From Gammaproteobacteria bacterium (GTDB lineage Bacteria; Pseudomonadota; Gammaproteobacteria; SZUA-152): 34,409 bases of DNA. Positions within the stretch are counted from its first letter, which is position 1. Each line of letters starts with the position of its first letter. Below are positions 8,028 through 15,663 of this stretch, one piece after another. A model generated the notes under the pieces. It worked only from the letters and a program-made list of their open reading frames with translations. It was not told the DNA's origin and ran no database searches. The position numbers were made by a program, and so were the translations under genes. Where the stretch lies: positions 1-34,409 of the forward strand of contig DRKQ01000199.1 in the NCBI GenBank assembly GCA_011051685.1. Direction: 5' to 3'.

Positions 8028-8183
8028 CCATTAAATAGATCATCCTGATCTATGTTAATGGGTGTCCGTGAAATACGGGCGCAACTGTGAGAAGTTGCTT
8101 ATATTTCACGGTCTTGCATTGGCTTGCGCCAATGGCGGCACATCCGTGTGCCGCACTATTAACCCGGCAATCTTAATTGCCGG
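8028..8183 (+). other. Array of five consecutive hairpins (possible structured RNA or mRNA element)
   Basis: Five strong inverted repeats follow one another with almost no spacing. H1: 15-bp arms 8028-8042/8046-8061 with one bulged base and a 3-base loop. H2: perfect 10-bp outer stem 8066-8075/8102-8111 enclosing a 6-bp stem 8081-8086/8093-8098. H3: CATTGGC/GCCAATG 8117-8134 with loop TTGC. H4: GCGGCACA/TGTGCCGC 8135-8154 with loop TCCG. H5: CCGGCAAT/ATTGCCGG 8164-8183 with loop CTTA, followed by TTTAATAA. The last three all have 4-base loops. It lies between the ketosynthase stop and the exported-protein gene. It could be an attenuator or 5' leader, a 3' stabiliser of the operon mRNA, or an independent small RNA. 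H5 lacks a proper T-run, so simple termination is doubtful. Confidence 0.75.
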
Positions 8184-8188
8184 TTTAA

Positions 8189-8207
8189 TAACATTAAATA
8201 ACATTAA
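8189..8207. repeat. Short direct repeat TAACATTAA x2
   Basis: TAACATTAA occurs at 8189-8197 and 8199-8207, just past the hairpin array. ACTATTAACC is also repeated at 8015-8024 and 8155-8164, flanking most of the array. Function unknown. Confidence 0.6.
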
Positions 8208-8256
8208 CCCATATTTATAACAGTGACGTTACTTATTGTATAACAGGAGGTTGGCC

Positions 8257-9048
8257 ATGAAGCATCATATAAAAAGTTATTCTTTTATTATATTGTCGTT
8301 AATTGCTGTCTTGTTTCTTTCCCATGGGGCAGTGGTTTATGCGAATGATAAACCCAAAAAGATGGGTAAGACTGCGGACTTTGATAAAATGCTTACCTAT
8401 GTCAGTTCTGCACCCTTTTATTCTGTTGATGGCTCATTCCTTGTTGACGGAATGATTGCTGGTGATGGTCTTCACTTTCAAAGAGAAGTACTTGGGCGGA
8501 GCGATGAAGAAATCGCTGAATATGAGCAGCAAGCCAAGGATTTCTTTTTGCAGAGATTTGGTGTCGATACACAATCCGGCGACGTTTATTTTACGGGCTT
8601 CGAGGTTATGCCGGAAATTGAGTATCATGTGGTTTTCGAAACGGGGGCACGTACTCCCAAAAAGGGCTGGCCAGTCCACGACGGAGGCTGGATTACGGTT
8701 GTGACAAACCCTGAAGGAATTACTCTCGGAGGGGAGTTCTCTGGTGTGCACGTTCCGCCTAACACGATGTTCGTTAAAGGCAATTACAAAATCGTCAAAA
8801 CAAAGAAGACTGGCGATGGCGAGATTGTCAAATCCATCATCATCGATTACCAGTCCAGCAAACCTATTCTGATGGAGTCAGATGGCTCCTTTGCGGTGAG
8901 TTGCGAGTTATTCAATGCAAAGTGGGGTGAAGGTCAGGCTATTGGCGCTACCTTGCCGATCGTTTTAAGCGATGGCCGCATGGTTTATAACACGCGCAAT
9001 GTTCTGACTTTCCCGCCTTTTGGAAAAACTGCTGAGCCTCTTCGTTAA
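8257..9048 (+). CDS. Exported protein of unknown function
   Basis: 263 residues; I do not recognise a family. The start is ATG 8257, placed by a perfect AGGAGG at 8245-8250. A signal peptide is clear: MKHHIK, a hydrophobic core at about 9-22, and a probable cleavage after VYA (residue 29). The mature part is about 234 residues, with alternating charged and beta-prone segments, one Cys (SCELFN) and no CxxC, lipobox or obvious transmembrane segment, so a soluble periplasmic or secreted protein is expected. A helix-rich stretch (GRSDEEIAEYEQQAKDFFLQ) precedes a mostly beta C-terminal half. It stands alone behind the hairpin array and has its own terminator. Its AT-rich composition matches the upstream operon, so it may belong to the same acquired block. 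Relation to the pathway is speculative. Confidence 0.8.
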   Translation: MKHHIKSYSFIILSLIAVLFLSHGAVVYANDKPKKMGKTADFDKMLTYVSSAPFYSVDGSFLVDGMIAGDGLHFQREVLGRSDEEIAEYEQQAKDFFLQRFGVDTQSGDVYFTGFEVMPEIEYHVVFETGARTPKKGWPVHDGGWITVVTNPEGITLGGEFSGVHVPPNTMFVKGNYKIVKTKKTGDGEIVKSIIIDYQSSKPILMESDGSFAVSCELFNAKWGEGQAIGATLPIVLSDGRMVYNTRNVLTFPPFGKTAEPLR

Positions 9049-9057
9049 ATGCTTTAC

Positions 9058-9091
9058 TCCACTTGGTGTTTTATACACCAAGTGGATTTTT
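9058..9091 (+). terminator. Intrinsic terminator after the exported protein
   Basis: A 12-bp perfect stem (9058-9069 with 9075-9086, core CCACTTGGTGT) with loop TTTAT, followed by TTTTT. It starts 10 bases after the stop codon. Confidence 0.9.
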
Positions 9092-9521
9092 CAGATGCGC
9101 GCATTAAACAGCCCTATTCCACTGCTGTCCCACTAACTTCAGATTCGTCATCCCGGTCCCCACCTTCGCCGGGACAGGCTGCGGCAGGAATCCAGAGGTG
9201 TCGTGTGTTACTGGATCCTGGCTTCGGCAACTGTTCCTGAGACGCCTATAAGCACCTTCTTTTGGTGCTCTAGCTCCTGCTCTCCTCGATCTTGGTTTTG
9301 TGTCTCTGGCTGATTTTTACCTGACCCGGAGTGTGGCCCACGTTCTTCGAGCTAGGGGTAGGTTCATGCATAATATCTGCACGAGGAGACTAACGCTGTT
9401 GCTCGAACGTTATTGACCATTGACTAAAAGTCGCCAAATATTTCCTTGCATTGGTTTATATTTCGCCTAATATTACGATTATAGTTAAATATTGGTTATA
9501 AGTCGTAATAGGTGACGCTTT
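9092..9521. other. Gene-free region with a degenerate palindromic repeat and the hipB upstream region
   Basis: No credible gene. At about 9146-9230 there is a GC-rich stretch of the CGTCATCCCGG...CTTCGCCGGGA...GGAATCCAG type, which resembles the dispersed intergenic repeats common in proteobacteria; here it looks decayed. The right half turns AT-rich and holds the repeats upstream of hipB. Confidence 0.55.
9431..9510. promoter_or_regulatory. Putative HipB operator region
   Basis: An imperfect inverted repeat, TATTACGATTATA (9471-9483) against TTATAAGTCGTAATA (9496-9510), ends just before the AGGTGA ribosome-binding site of hipB. Direct repeats lie around it: TCGCC(A/T)AATATT at 9431-9442 and 9463-9474, and ATTGGT(T)TATA at 9450-9460 and 9491-9500. 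HipB-like antitoxins repress their own operon by binding palindromes in the promoter, so this is a likely operator. It does not match the E. coli HipB site. Inferred from position and symmetry only. Confidence 0.5.
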
Positions 9522-9878
9522 ATGAACATCTCCGATCTCCTCTCGGACGAGGCCATCCTGGCTGAAATCGGTGTCCGCATGGCCCGCCGGAGGTTGGATA
9601 TGGGGCTGACCCAGGCGGAATTGGCTGAGCAGGCTGGGGTGGCCAAGCGTACGGTGGAGCGCATCGAGGCGGGATCTTCGGCCCAGCTGTCCAGCCTGAT
9701 CCGGCTTTTCCGGGTTTTGGAACTCTTGCCGAGGCTGGATCTGTTGTTGCCTGAACCTGCACCCAGCCCCATGGAGTTGCTCAGGCACAAGGGCAAGCAA
9801 CGCAAACGGGCGCCAGGTCGTCGCAAGGCGGGAGGGATGGCAGAGGACAAGCCCTGGACGTGGGGAGATGACGAGTGA
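9522..9878 (+). CDS. hipB: HipB-like XRE-family antitoxin
   Basis: 118 residues. A Cro/C1-type helix-turn-helix spans about 16-70 (MARRRLDMGLTQAELAEQAG, VAKRTVERIEAG, LSSLIRLFRVLELL). The C-terminal ~40 residues are basic and proline-rich (KGKQRKRAPGRRKAGG) and probably disordered, as in antitoxin tails. AGGTGA at 9510-9515 supports ATG 9522. The stop overlaps the GTG start of hipA by 4 bp, so the two are translationally coupled. It should neutralise HipA and repress the operon at the palindrome just upstream. The strong match in arrangement and length to HipBA pairs makes this a confident call, although a few solitary XRE regulators look alike. Confidence 0.87.
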   Translation: MNISDLLSDEAILAEIGVRMARRRLDMGLTQAELAEQAGVAKRTVERIEAGSSAQLSSLIRLFRVLELLPRLDLLLPEPAPSPMELLRHKGKQRKRAPGRRKAGGMAEDKPWTWGDDE

Positions 9879-11182
9879 GCAGCGTGGCCGAGGTGCGTCT
9901 GTGGGGGCGCACCATTGGTGCGGTATCCCTGGCCGATGGCGAGGACGTGGCCAGCTTTGAATATGAACCGGCCTTCGTCAATAGTGGTATCGAGGTGTCG
10001 CCTCTGGTGATGCCGCTGGCCCGGCAGGTGTACCGTTTCCCCGAGTTGTCACGGGAGACTTTTCATGGTTTGCCGGGGCTGCTGGCGGATTCCCTGCCGG
10101 ACACTTTCGGCAATACCCTGATCAATGCCTGGCTGGCTACCCAGGGCCGCACACCGGACAGCTTTAATGCCGTGGAGCGCTTGTGTTACACGGGATCACG
10201 GGGCATGGGGGCGCTGGAGTTCACGCCGGCCATCGGTCCCGGGGCGCAGCAGGCCAGGCAAATCCAGATCGATCGTTTGGTGGCGCTGGCGTCCGAGGTG
10301 CTGACCCAGCGCAATCATTTACGTGCTTCTTTTGCCGATACGGAAAAGGAGCAGGCCCTGGCAGATATCCTGCGCGTGGGCACGTCCGCCGGTGGGGCGC
10401 GGGCAAAGGCGGTCATTGCCTGGAATCCCTCCACCAACGAGGTGTGCTCCGGGCAGGTGGCAGCGGCGGAGGGCTTTGAGTACTGGTTGTTGAAATTCGA
10501 CGGTGTGGCGGGCAACCGTGACAAGGAGTTGGAAGATCCGCAGGGGTACGGGGTTATTGAGTACGCCTACTATCTCATGGCGAAAGACTGTGGCATCGAG
10601 ATCAATGAATGCCGCTTGTTCGAGGAACATGGCCGTCAGCATTTCATGACCCGGCGCTTCGATCGTACCGCCAGCGGCGAAAAGTTGCACATGCAGTCCC
10701 TCTGCGCCCTGGCGCATTTTGACTATAACCTAGCCGGGGCCTACAGCTACGAGCAGGCCTTGTTGGTGATGCGTCAGCTGGGTTTGCCCATGGCGGATAT
10801 CGAGCAACAGTTCCGGCGTATGGTATTCAATATCATGGCCCGCAATCAGGACGATCACGTCAAAAACATTGCCTTTCTCATGGATAAGACGGGGCGCTGG
10901 TGGCTGTCGCCGGCCTTTGATCTGACCTACAGCTACAACCCGGCAGGCCGTTGGACCGCGCAGCATCAAATGAGTCTGAACGGGAAACGTGATCACTTCA
11001 CCCTTGATGATTTGCGGATTGCTGCACGAACGGCCCTGCTGAAACGCGGCCGCATGGAAACCATTGTCGGCGAGGTGCGGGAGGGGGTTTCTCACTGGCC
11101 CGGGCATGCACAGACGGCTGGGGTGCCAAAAGCCTGGCGCCAACAAATTCAACGAAACCTGCGATTATCGGTGTTTGACTGA
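9875..11182 (+). CDS. hipA: HipA-like Ser/Thr kinase toxin
   Basis: 435 residues, close to the E. coli HipA length. The N-terminal subdomain (about 1-115) contains the HGLPGLLADSLPDTFGN block typical of HipA. The kinase core has the glycine-rich GTSAGGARAKA (169-179), the strand YWLLKFDG (203-210) with a candidate ATP-binding Lys207, the catalytic NQDDHVKN (324-331) and the metal-binding SPAFDL (345-350). HipA toxins phosphorylate a translation factor such as a glutamyl-tRNA synthetase and stop growth until HipB binds them. The start is GTG 9875, overlapping hipB. All kinase motifs look intact, so the toxin is probably functional. The target is not predictable from sequence. Confidence 0.92.
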   Translation: MSSVAEVRLWGRTIGAVSLADGEDVASFEYEPAFVNSGIEVSPLVMPLARQVYRFPELSRETFHGLPGLLADSLPDTFGNTLINAWLATQGRTPDSFNAVERLCYTGSRGMGALEFTPAIGPGAQQARQIQIDRLVALASEVLTQRNHLRASFADTEKEQALADILRVGTSAGGARAKAVIAWNPSTNEVCSGQVAAAEGFEYWLLKFDGVAGNRDKELEDPQGYGVIEYAYYLMAKDCGIEINECRLFEEHGRQHFMTRRFDRTASGEKLHMQSLCALAHFDYNLAGAYSYEQALLVMRQLGLPMADIEQQFRRMVFNIMARNQDDHVKNIAFLMDKTGRWWLSPAFDLTYSYNPAGRWTAQHQMSLNGKRDHFTLDDLRIAARTALLKRGRMETIVGEVREGVSHWPGHAQTAGVPKAWRQQIQRNLRLSVFD

Positions 11183-11507
11183 AAATAGGCACGAACCGTT
11201 GAAATAAAGTGAAAGATATCAGACCGGAAACCAATGGTTTGTCCTGGATGGTCAGTCATAAAAAGGGAGATCACAAGCTCACAACAATAATGTAATAGTT
11301 TCAGCCTGTTGCCAATTTACGATATTGTCCCTGCCCTGTGCGTGCCCGGTCTGAAAACCTCTAGTTTGATAATATGCCCAATAGTTATCTCATTTTATGA
11401 AATACTGATTATGTAAATTTGAATCTTCGTGATAAGTTGATTTTCGGGATTAACGAAATTATTTCATTCAACGCAGTTGTTTGTTTGCATAAAAAGGGAG
11501 ATTGCAG
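11183..11507. other. Gene-free region with a 15-bp direct repeat
   Basis: No coding region. CATAAAAAGGGAGAT occurs exactly twice, at 11257-11271 and 11488-11502; the second copy supplies the GGGAG ribosome-binding site of the 11508 gene. A 9-bp inverted repeat TCAGACCGG/CCGGTCTGA (11219-11227/11346-11354) brackets the first copy. The right half is AT-rich and presumably holds the promoter of the 11508 gene, which I cannot pinpoint. Confidence 0.6.
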
Positions 11508-14480
11508 ATGTTTAGGCGTCGATTCAGGTTTCTGTCATTGTTCGTGACAATTCAATGCTTGGTGGTTTCATCCGTGTTTGCCAGCAGTTCGTACACACTG
11601 TTCGAGACCGGCCAGGTACGGCCCATGGCCATGTCGCCGGACGGTCATCGTTTGTATGTACTCAATACCCCGGACAATCGGCTTGAGGTGTACAAGATCA
11701 AGGCAGATGGCAGCCTGAAGCACAAACGCTCCATTCCTGTGGGGATGGAGCCGGTAGCGCTGGCGGTGCGCAACAACAAGGAAGTCTGGGTAGTGAACAG
11801 TGTCTCCGACAGTGTGAGCATTGTTGACGTGGATGAGACCCACCAGGTGGTGAAAACCCTGTTAGTGGGTGACGAACCCATGGACATCGTGTTTGCCGGC
11901 AATGGCCATCGCCGCGCCTTTATTACCACGGCTCACCGTGGTCAGAATTCACCGGTGGATCCGCAGCTCACCACCCCGGGTGTGGGGCGTGCCGATGTTT
12001 GGGTGTTCGATGTCAATGCGGTGAAAAAGGATAAGACACTTGGTGGTACACCGGAGACCATTATTACGCTGTTTACGGACTCCCCCCGTGCGTTGACCGT
12101 GTCACCCGATGGCAGCAAGGTTTACGCCGCCGGTTTCAAGACCGGCAACCGCACCACTACGGTGGCGGAAACCGTGGTTACTGACAACGGTGGCGTGCCG
12201 CTGGCCAGTCTGTACGTGGACACCGATGGCAACGGCGTGCCGGAGGCGCACATGACCGACACCGCCGGCAACATGCAACCTCTGACGGGCCTGATCATCA
12301 AATACAACGGCACACACTGGGTGGATGAGTCCGGCAAGATCTGGGACGACCAGGTCAAGTTCAATCTGCCCGACAAGGACGTGTTTGTGATCGATGCCAA
12401 TGCCGCTGTGCCGACGGAGATCGAGGCCATTTCCGGTGTGGGCACGGTGATCTTCAACATGATCGCCAACCCGGTGACGGGCACGGTGTATGTGAGCAAT
12501 ACCGAGGCCCTGAACCAGAACCGCTTTACCGGCTTCCCCGGCACACTGCCGGCCACCGCCGATGCGCCGGCCCAGGATTACACCACCATCAACGGGCACT
12601 TTGTGGAAAGTCATATCACCGTGCTGGATGGCGGCGTGACGCCCATCCATTTGAACAAGCACATCGATTACAGCGTGTGTTGTGCGCCCATTCCCAATGA
12701 CGAGAATGCCAAGTCCCTGGCCCAGCCCATGGACATGGCCATCAGCAGTGACGGAAAAACACTGTACGTGGCGGCATTCGGTTCCGGCAAGGTAGGGGTG
12801 TTTGATACCGCCAAGCTGGAGAATGATACCTTCGTGCCCGATGCCTCCAAACAGATTCATCTCAGCGCCGGCGGTCCTTCCGGTGTGGTGCTGAACGAGG
12901 CGAAAGGCCGTCTGTATGTGCTGACGCGTTTCGACAATGCCGTCTCCGTGGTGGACACAACCACAAATAGTGAGATTGATCACCTGGCCATGTACAACCC
13001 TGAACCGGCGCACATCATCAACGGGCGCCGCTACCAGTACGACGCCGCATTCACCTCCAGCCACGGCGACAGTTCCTGCGCCCTGTGCCATGTGTTTGGC
13101 GATATGGATCAGCTGTCCTGGGATCTGGGCGATCCCAGTGGCCAGCAGGTAACCAATCCCAGTGCGCCCAAGTATCCCGGCGGGCCCAGTGATCTGGCCA
13201 TCAATCACGAGGATTTTGGTCTGCCGGTGAATCCGCATTTTGCCCCGGTGAAAGGCCCCATGGCGACTCAAAGCCTGCGTGGCATGGCCAACCACGGCCC
13301 CATGCACTGGCGGGGTGATCAGACCGGCGGCAACCTGGAGCCTGATGGTTCTCAGGAAGATAACATCCAGCCGGACATGGGTATCTACAACGAGCGTCTG
13401 GGTTTTTCCAAGTTCAACGGAACATTCATCAACTTGCAGGGGCGCAGTGAAAAGATATCCCCCGAGGCCATGGATGAGTTCACGGATTTTGCCCTGGAAC
13501 TGATGTATCCGCCAAACCCTATTCGTCATCTGGATGATTCACTGACATCTGCGCAGCAGGCGGGCAAGGATTTCTTCTTTGACGAGACCAAGGTGGTGGA
13601 CACCGCATTTCACTGTAATGGCTGCCACGTGGTGGATCGCGACTTCAATCGTGGTTTGACCGATAAGCCGGGTGTGTTCGGCACCGTGGGCAAGAACACC
13701 TTTGCCTTCATTCAGCAGTTCCTGAAGATTCCGCACCTGCGCAACATGTACAACAAGGTAGGAATGTTCGGCATGCCCAATAACCGCAAGTATCTGGCGG
13801 ACGATCCCTTCACGGGCATGGATCCCACCTGGGATCCCAATGATCCGGAGGATTTCCAGAAGATTGCCAACGTGCTGTTCTTCGCCAATGAGAACCAGCA
13901 CATGGGCGATCAGATCAAGGGCTTCGGTTATACCCAGGACGGCAGCACCGACACCGTGTTCCGCTTCCACAACACCAACGGCTTCCTGCCCCGTGCGCCG
14001 GGAACGGTCACACCGCTGGATCCGGGCAACGGCGACAACCTGCCCATCTCACCGGAGGGCATGGAAATCCGCCGCAACCTGGAACAGTACCTGATGGTGT
14101 TCCCCACCAATTTCTTCCCCATCGTGGGCCAGCAGGTCACCCTCACGGAGAAGAATGGGGATGCGGTCAACCCGCGCATCGACCTGATGATTGCCCGTGC
14201 CGATCTCGGTGAGTGCGATCTGGTGGCGCGCAAGAAAAAGAAGGGCTTTTTGTATCAGGGTGACGGCACTTTTGCCCGGGACACAGTGACCAAAGGCCCG
14301 ATCAGTGATGCCAAGCTGCGCGCCAAGGCGAATGATGACGTGAGTATCACCTACACCTGTGTGCCACCAGGCTCCGGTACCCGCATTGCACTGGATCGTG
14401 ACGAAGACGGCGCCCTGGATGGCGACGAGAGACTGGCCGGTACGGATCCCGCGGACCCCACCAGTGTGCCGTTGATCTGA
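11508..14480 (+). CDS. Exported beta-propeller / di-haem cytochrome c / Ca-binding protein
   Basis: 990 residues. ATG 11508 follows GGGAG at 11496-11500. A signal peptide ends near VFA (residue 25). From about 30 to 500 there are YVTN/YncE-like beta-propeller blades, such as AMSPDGHRLYVLN, VSPDGSKVYAAGF, AISSDGKTLYVAAFGSGKV and EAKGRLYVLTRFDNAVSVVD. Two c-type haem sites follow, CALCH at 524-528 and CNGCH at 703-707, with ATQSLRGMANHGPMHWRGD between them, as in di-haem cytochrome/peroxidase-like domains. The C-terminus has a DRDEDGALDGDE Ca-binding loop. It should be a periplasmic or surface electron-transfer protein. Related architectures are known in sulfur- and C1-oxidising proteobacteria, but the substrate is unknown. 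It is monocistronic, with its own terminator, and its GC-rich codon use matches the core genome. Confidence 0.85.
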   Translation: MFRRRFRFLSLFVTIQCLVVSSVFASSSYTLFETGQVRPMAMSPDGHRLYVLNTPDNRLEVYKIKADGSLKHKRSIPVGMEPVALAVRNNKEVWVVNSVSDSVSIVDVDETHQVVKTLLVGDEPMDIVFAGNGHRRAFITTAHRGQNSPVDPQLTTPGVGRADVWVFDVNAVKKDKTLGGTPETIITLFTDSPRALTVSPDGSKVYAAGFKTGNRTTTVAETVVTDNGGVPLASLYVDTDGNGVPEAHMTDTAGNMQPLTGLIIKYNGTHWVDESGKIWDDQVKFNLPDKDVFVIDANAAVPTEIEAISGVGTVIFNMIANPVTGTVYVSNTEALNQNRFTGFPGTLPATADAPAQDYTTINGHFVESHITVLDGGVTPIHLNKHIDYSVCCAPIPNDENAKSLAQPMDMAISSDGKTLYVAAFGSGKVGVFDTAKLENDTFVPDASKQIHLSAGGPSGVVLNEAKGRLYVLTRFDNAVSVVDTTTNSEIDHLAMYNPEPAHIINGRRYQYDAAFTSSHGDSSCALCHVFGDMDQLSWDLGDPSGQQVTNPSAPKYPGGPSDLAINHEDFGLPVNPHFAPVKGPMATQSLRGMANHGPMHWRGDQTGGNLEPDGSQEDNIQPDMGIYNERLGFSKFNGTFINLQGRSEKISPEAMDEFTDFALELMYPPNPIRHLDDSLTSAQQAGKDFFFDETKVVDTAFHCNGCHVVDRDFNRGLTDKPGVFGTVGKNTFAFIQQFLKIPHLRNMYNKVGMFGMPNNRKYLADDPFTGMDPTWDPNDPEDFQKIANVLFFANENQHMGDQIKGFGYTQDGSTDTVFRFHNTNGFLPRAPGTVTPLDPGNGDNLPISPEGMEIRRNLEQYLMVFPTNFFPIVGQQVTLTEKNGDAVNPRIDLMIARADLGECDLVARKKKKGFLYQGDGTFARDTVTKGPISDAKLRAKANDDVSITYTCVPPGSGTRIALDRDEDGALDGDERLAGTDPADPTSVPLI

Positions 14481-14532
14481 CCGACGGTCTCGGACCGTCC
14501 CGGGATTTGCCGGGACAGTGGATGACTTCACA

Positions 14533-14564
14533 CCCGCTCGACATCCTGTCGAGCGGGTTTTTTT
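14533..14564 (+). terminator. Intrinsic terminator of the cytochrome gene
   Basis: Perfect 10-bp arms CCCGCTCGAC (14533-14542) and GTCGAGCGGG (14548-14557), loop ATCCT, then seven T. A second, weaker hairpin, GTCCCGG/CCGGGAC, lies just upstream at about 14497-14516. Confidence 0.93.
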
Positions 14565-14700
14565 ATGACTTGAAGCTATCCAGTATCAGCGGGCAGTGGC
14601 CACAAAAAGGCTTCATGCTGACGGGCCGACAAGCCGATACAGTGTTTGACCTGTTTTCAGGTAAACTCCCCTGGGCGAGCAGAAAGACGGTGAACATTCC

Positions 14701-15192
14701 ATGACGTCACGCAGCTTTATCCTTTTCCTGTTTATTTCATTATTGCTGGGTGGCTGCGCCTCGCAACCCTCCGCACCTGCCGGTGCGCCGCGCAGACCCG
14801 TTTCCGTAGGCGAGCCTGCCTATAAGGGTAATCTCAAGGCTCGCCTGCAGACCCATCTCAAGGCCTGGCGGGGAACGCCTTATGTATACGGGGGACTGAG
14901 CAAGCGGGGCATCGACTGCTCCGGTTTTGTTTACGTCACCTACCGGGATGTCTTCGGTCAACGGGTGGCGCGTTCCACCGTCAGCCTGGCGGCCATGGGC
15001 CATGATGTTCCCCAAAACAAACTGCGCACCGGTGATCTGGTATTTTTCAAGACCGGTCGGCGCCAACGTCATGTGGGTGTCTACGTGGGCGGGGGACGGT
15101 TTATCCATGCCTCCACGTCCAAGGGAGTGATGGTCTCGCAACTGAACAGCCCCTACTGGCGTAGTCACTACTGGAAAAGCGTGCGTCCGTGA
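14701..15192 (+). CDS. NlpC/P60-family peptidoglycan endopeptidase lipoprotein
   Basis: 163 residues. A lipoprotein signal ends at LLLGGC (Cys19). After a proline-rich linker, the NlpC/P60 domain (about 45-163) has the catalytic Cys73 in DCSGF, His124 in RHVGVYVG and a third polar residue, His136, in FIHAS. Spacing and length match the E. coli Spr/MepS and NlpC lipoproteins, which cut D-Glu-mDAP or D-Ala-mDAP peptide bonds and allow envelope growth. It should be anchored to the outer membrane, facing the periplasm. It stands alone between the terminator at 14533 and a short gap. The family is certain; which paralogue it is cannot be told. Confidence 0.93.
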   Translation: MTSRSFILFLFISLLLGGCASQPSAPAGAPRRPVSVGEPAYKGNLKARLQTHLKAWRGTPYVYGGLSKRGIDCSGFVYVTYRDVFGQRVARSTVSLAAMGHDVPQNKLRTGDLVFFKTGRRQRHVGVYVGGGRFIHASTSKGVMVSQLNSPYWRSHYWKSVRP

Positions 15193-15336
15193 AATGCCTC
15201 GTTCTTTAATTGTGAGGCGTTCGAGAGTCATTAATCCATCTGTCCTATCACTCCCATGCCTCGGTGAAAACGGGCTTGCAAATGCCGTCTGTGATCCCAA
15301 TGTAGAGTGTGAACTCTGAGGGAAGGAGGCATGGTC

Positions 15337-15585
15337 ATGAGCACTTTACATCACATCAGACAGGTAGGCGCGCCGGATCCCGAGCTAAAGACATCCCCTA
15401 TTGTAGAAGATACAGACGAGGAATATGACGTGCTGGCTCAGGAGATTGAAGCTTTACCGGTCTGCTATTTCAATAATGTCCAATTTTCCAATGGCCAGTA
15501 CGCTTGCAGCGGTAGTGGTGAATTGCTGCATTGCAAACAAGGCCTATGGGTGCGTGAGGGAAGCTGTGACCCCGACAACCCGTAG
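15337..15585 (+). CDS. Small hypothetical protein with a conserved-looking Cys domain
   Basis: 82 residues from ATG 15337. An ATG at 15331 is also in frame, but AAGGAGG at 15323-15329 is correctly spaced only for the second. The N-terminal ~40 residues are acidic and probably flexible. The C-terminal part contains VCYFNNVQFSNGQYACSGSG and then LLHCKQGLWVREGSC, giving four Cys in a compact beta-like pattern that could bind a metal or form two disulfides. No signal peptide is seen. I do not recognise it; a loose resemblance to small Cys-rich DUF1496-type domains is possible but unproven. It stands alone between the NlpC/P60 gene and the host-attachment gene. Confidence 0.65.
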   Translation: MSTLHHIRQVGAPDPELKTSPIVEDTDEEYDVLAQEIEALPVCYFNNVQFSNGQYACSGSGELLHCKQGLWVREGSCDPDNP

Positions 15586-15663
15586 ACAGCATCTGGCTTC
15601 AGGGGCCAAGTGTGGATTGAAAGTACCTATCAACCAACATCAATTTCAGGGGAGGACGAGGCA

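Noticed and set aside
8164-8190. Simple intrinsic terminator of the ketosynthase operon
   Set aside because: The last hairpin is followed by TTTAATAA and not a T-run, and four more hairpins precede it; termination alone does not explain the array.
12102-13529. Long open frame (475 codons) on the minus strand
   Set aside because: It lies entirely opposite the beta-propeller/cytochrome gene, is rich in His/Gly/Val as expected of the shadow of GC-rich coding DNA, and has no recognisable domain.
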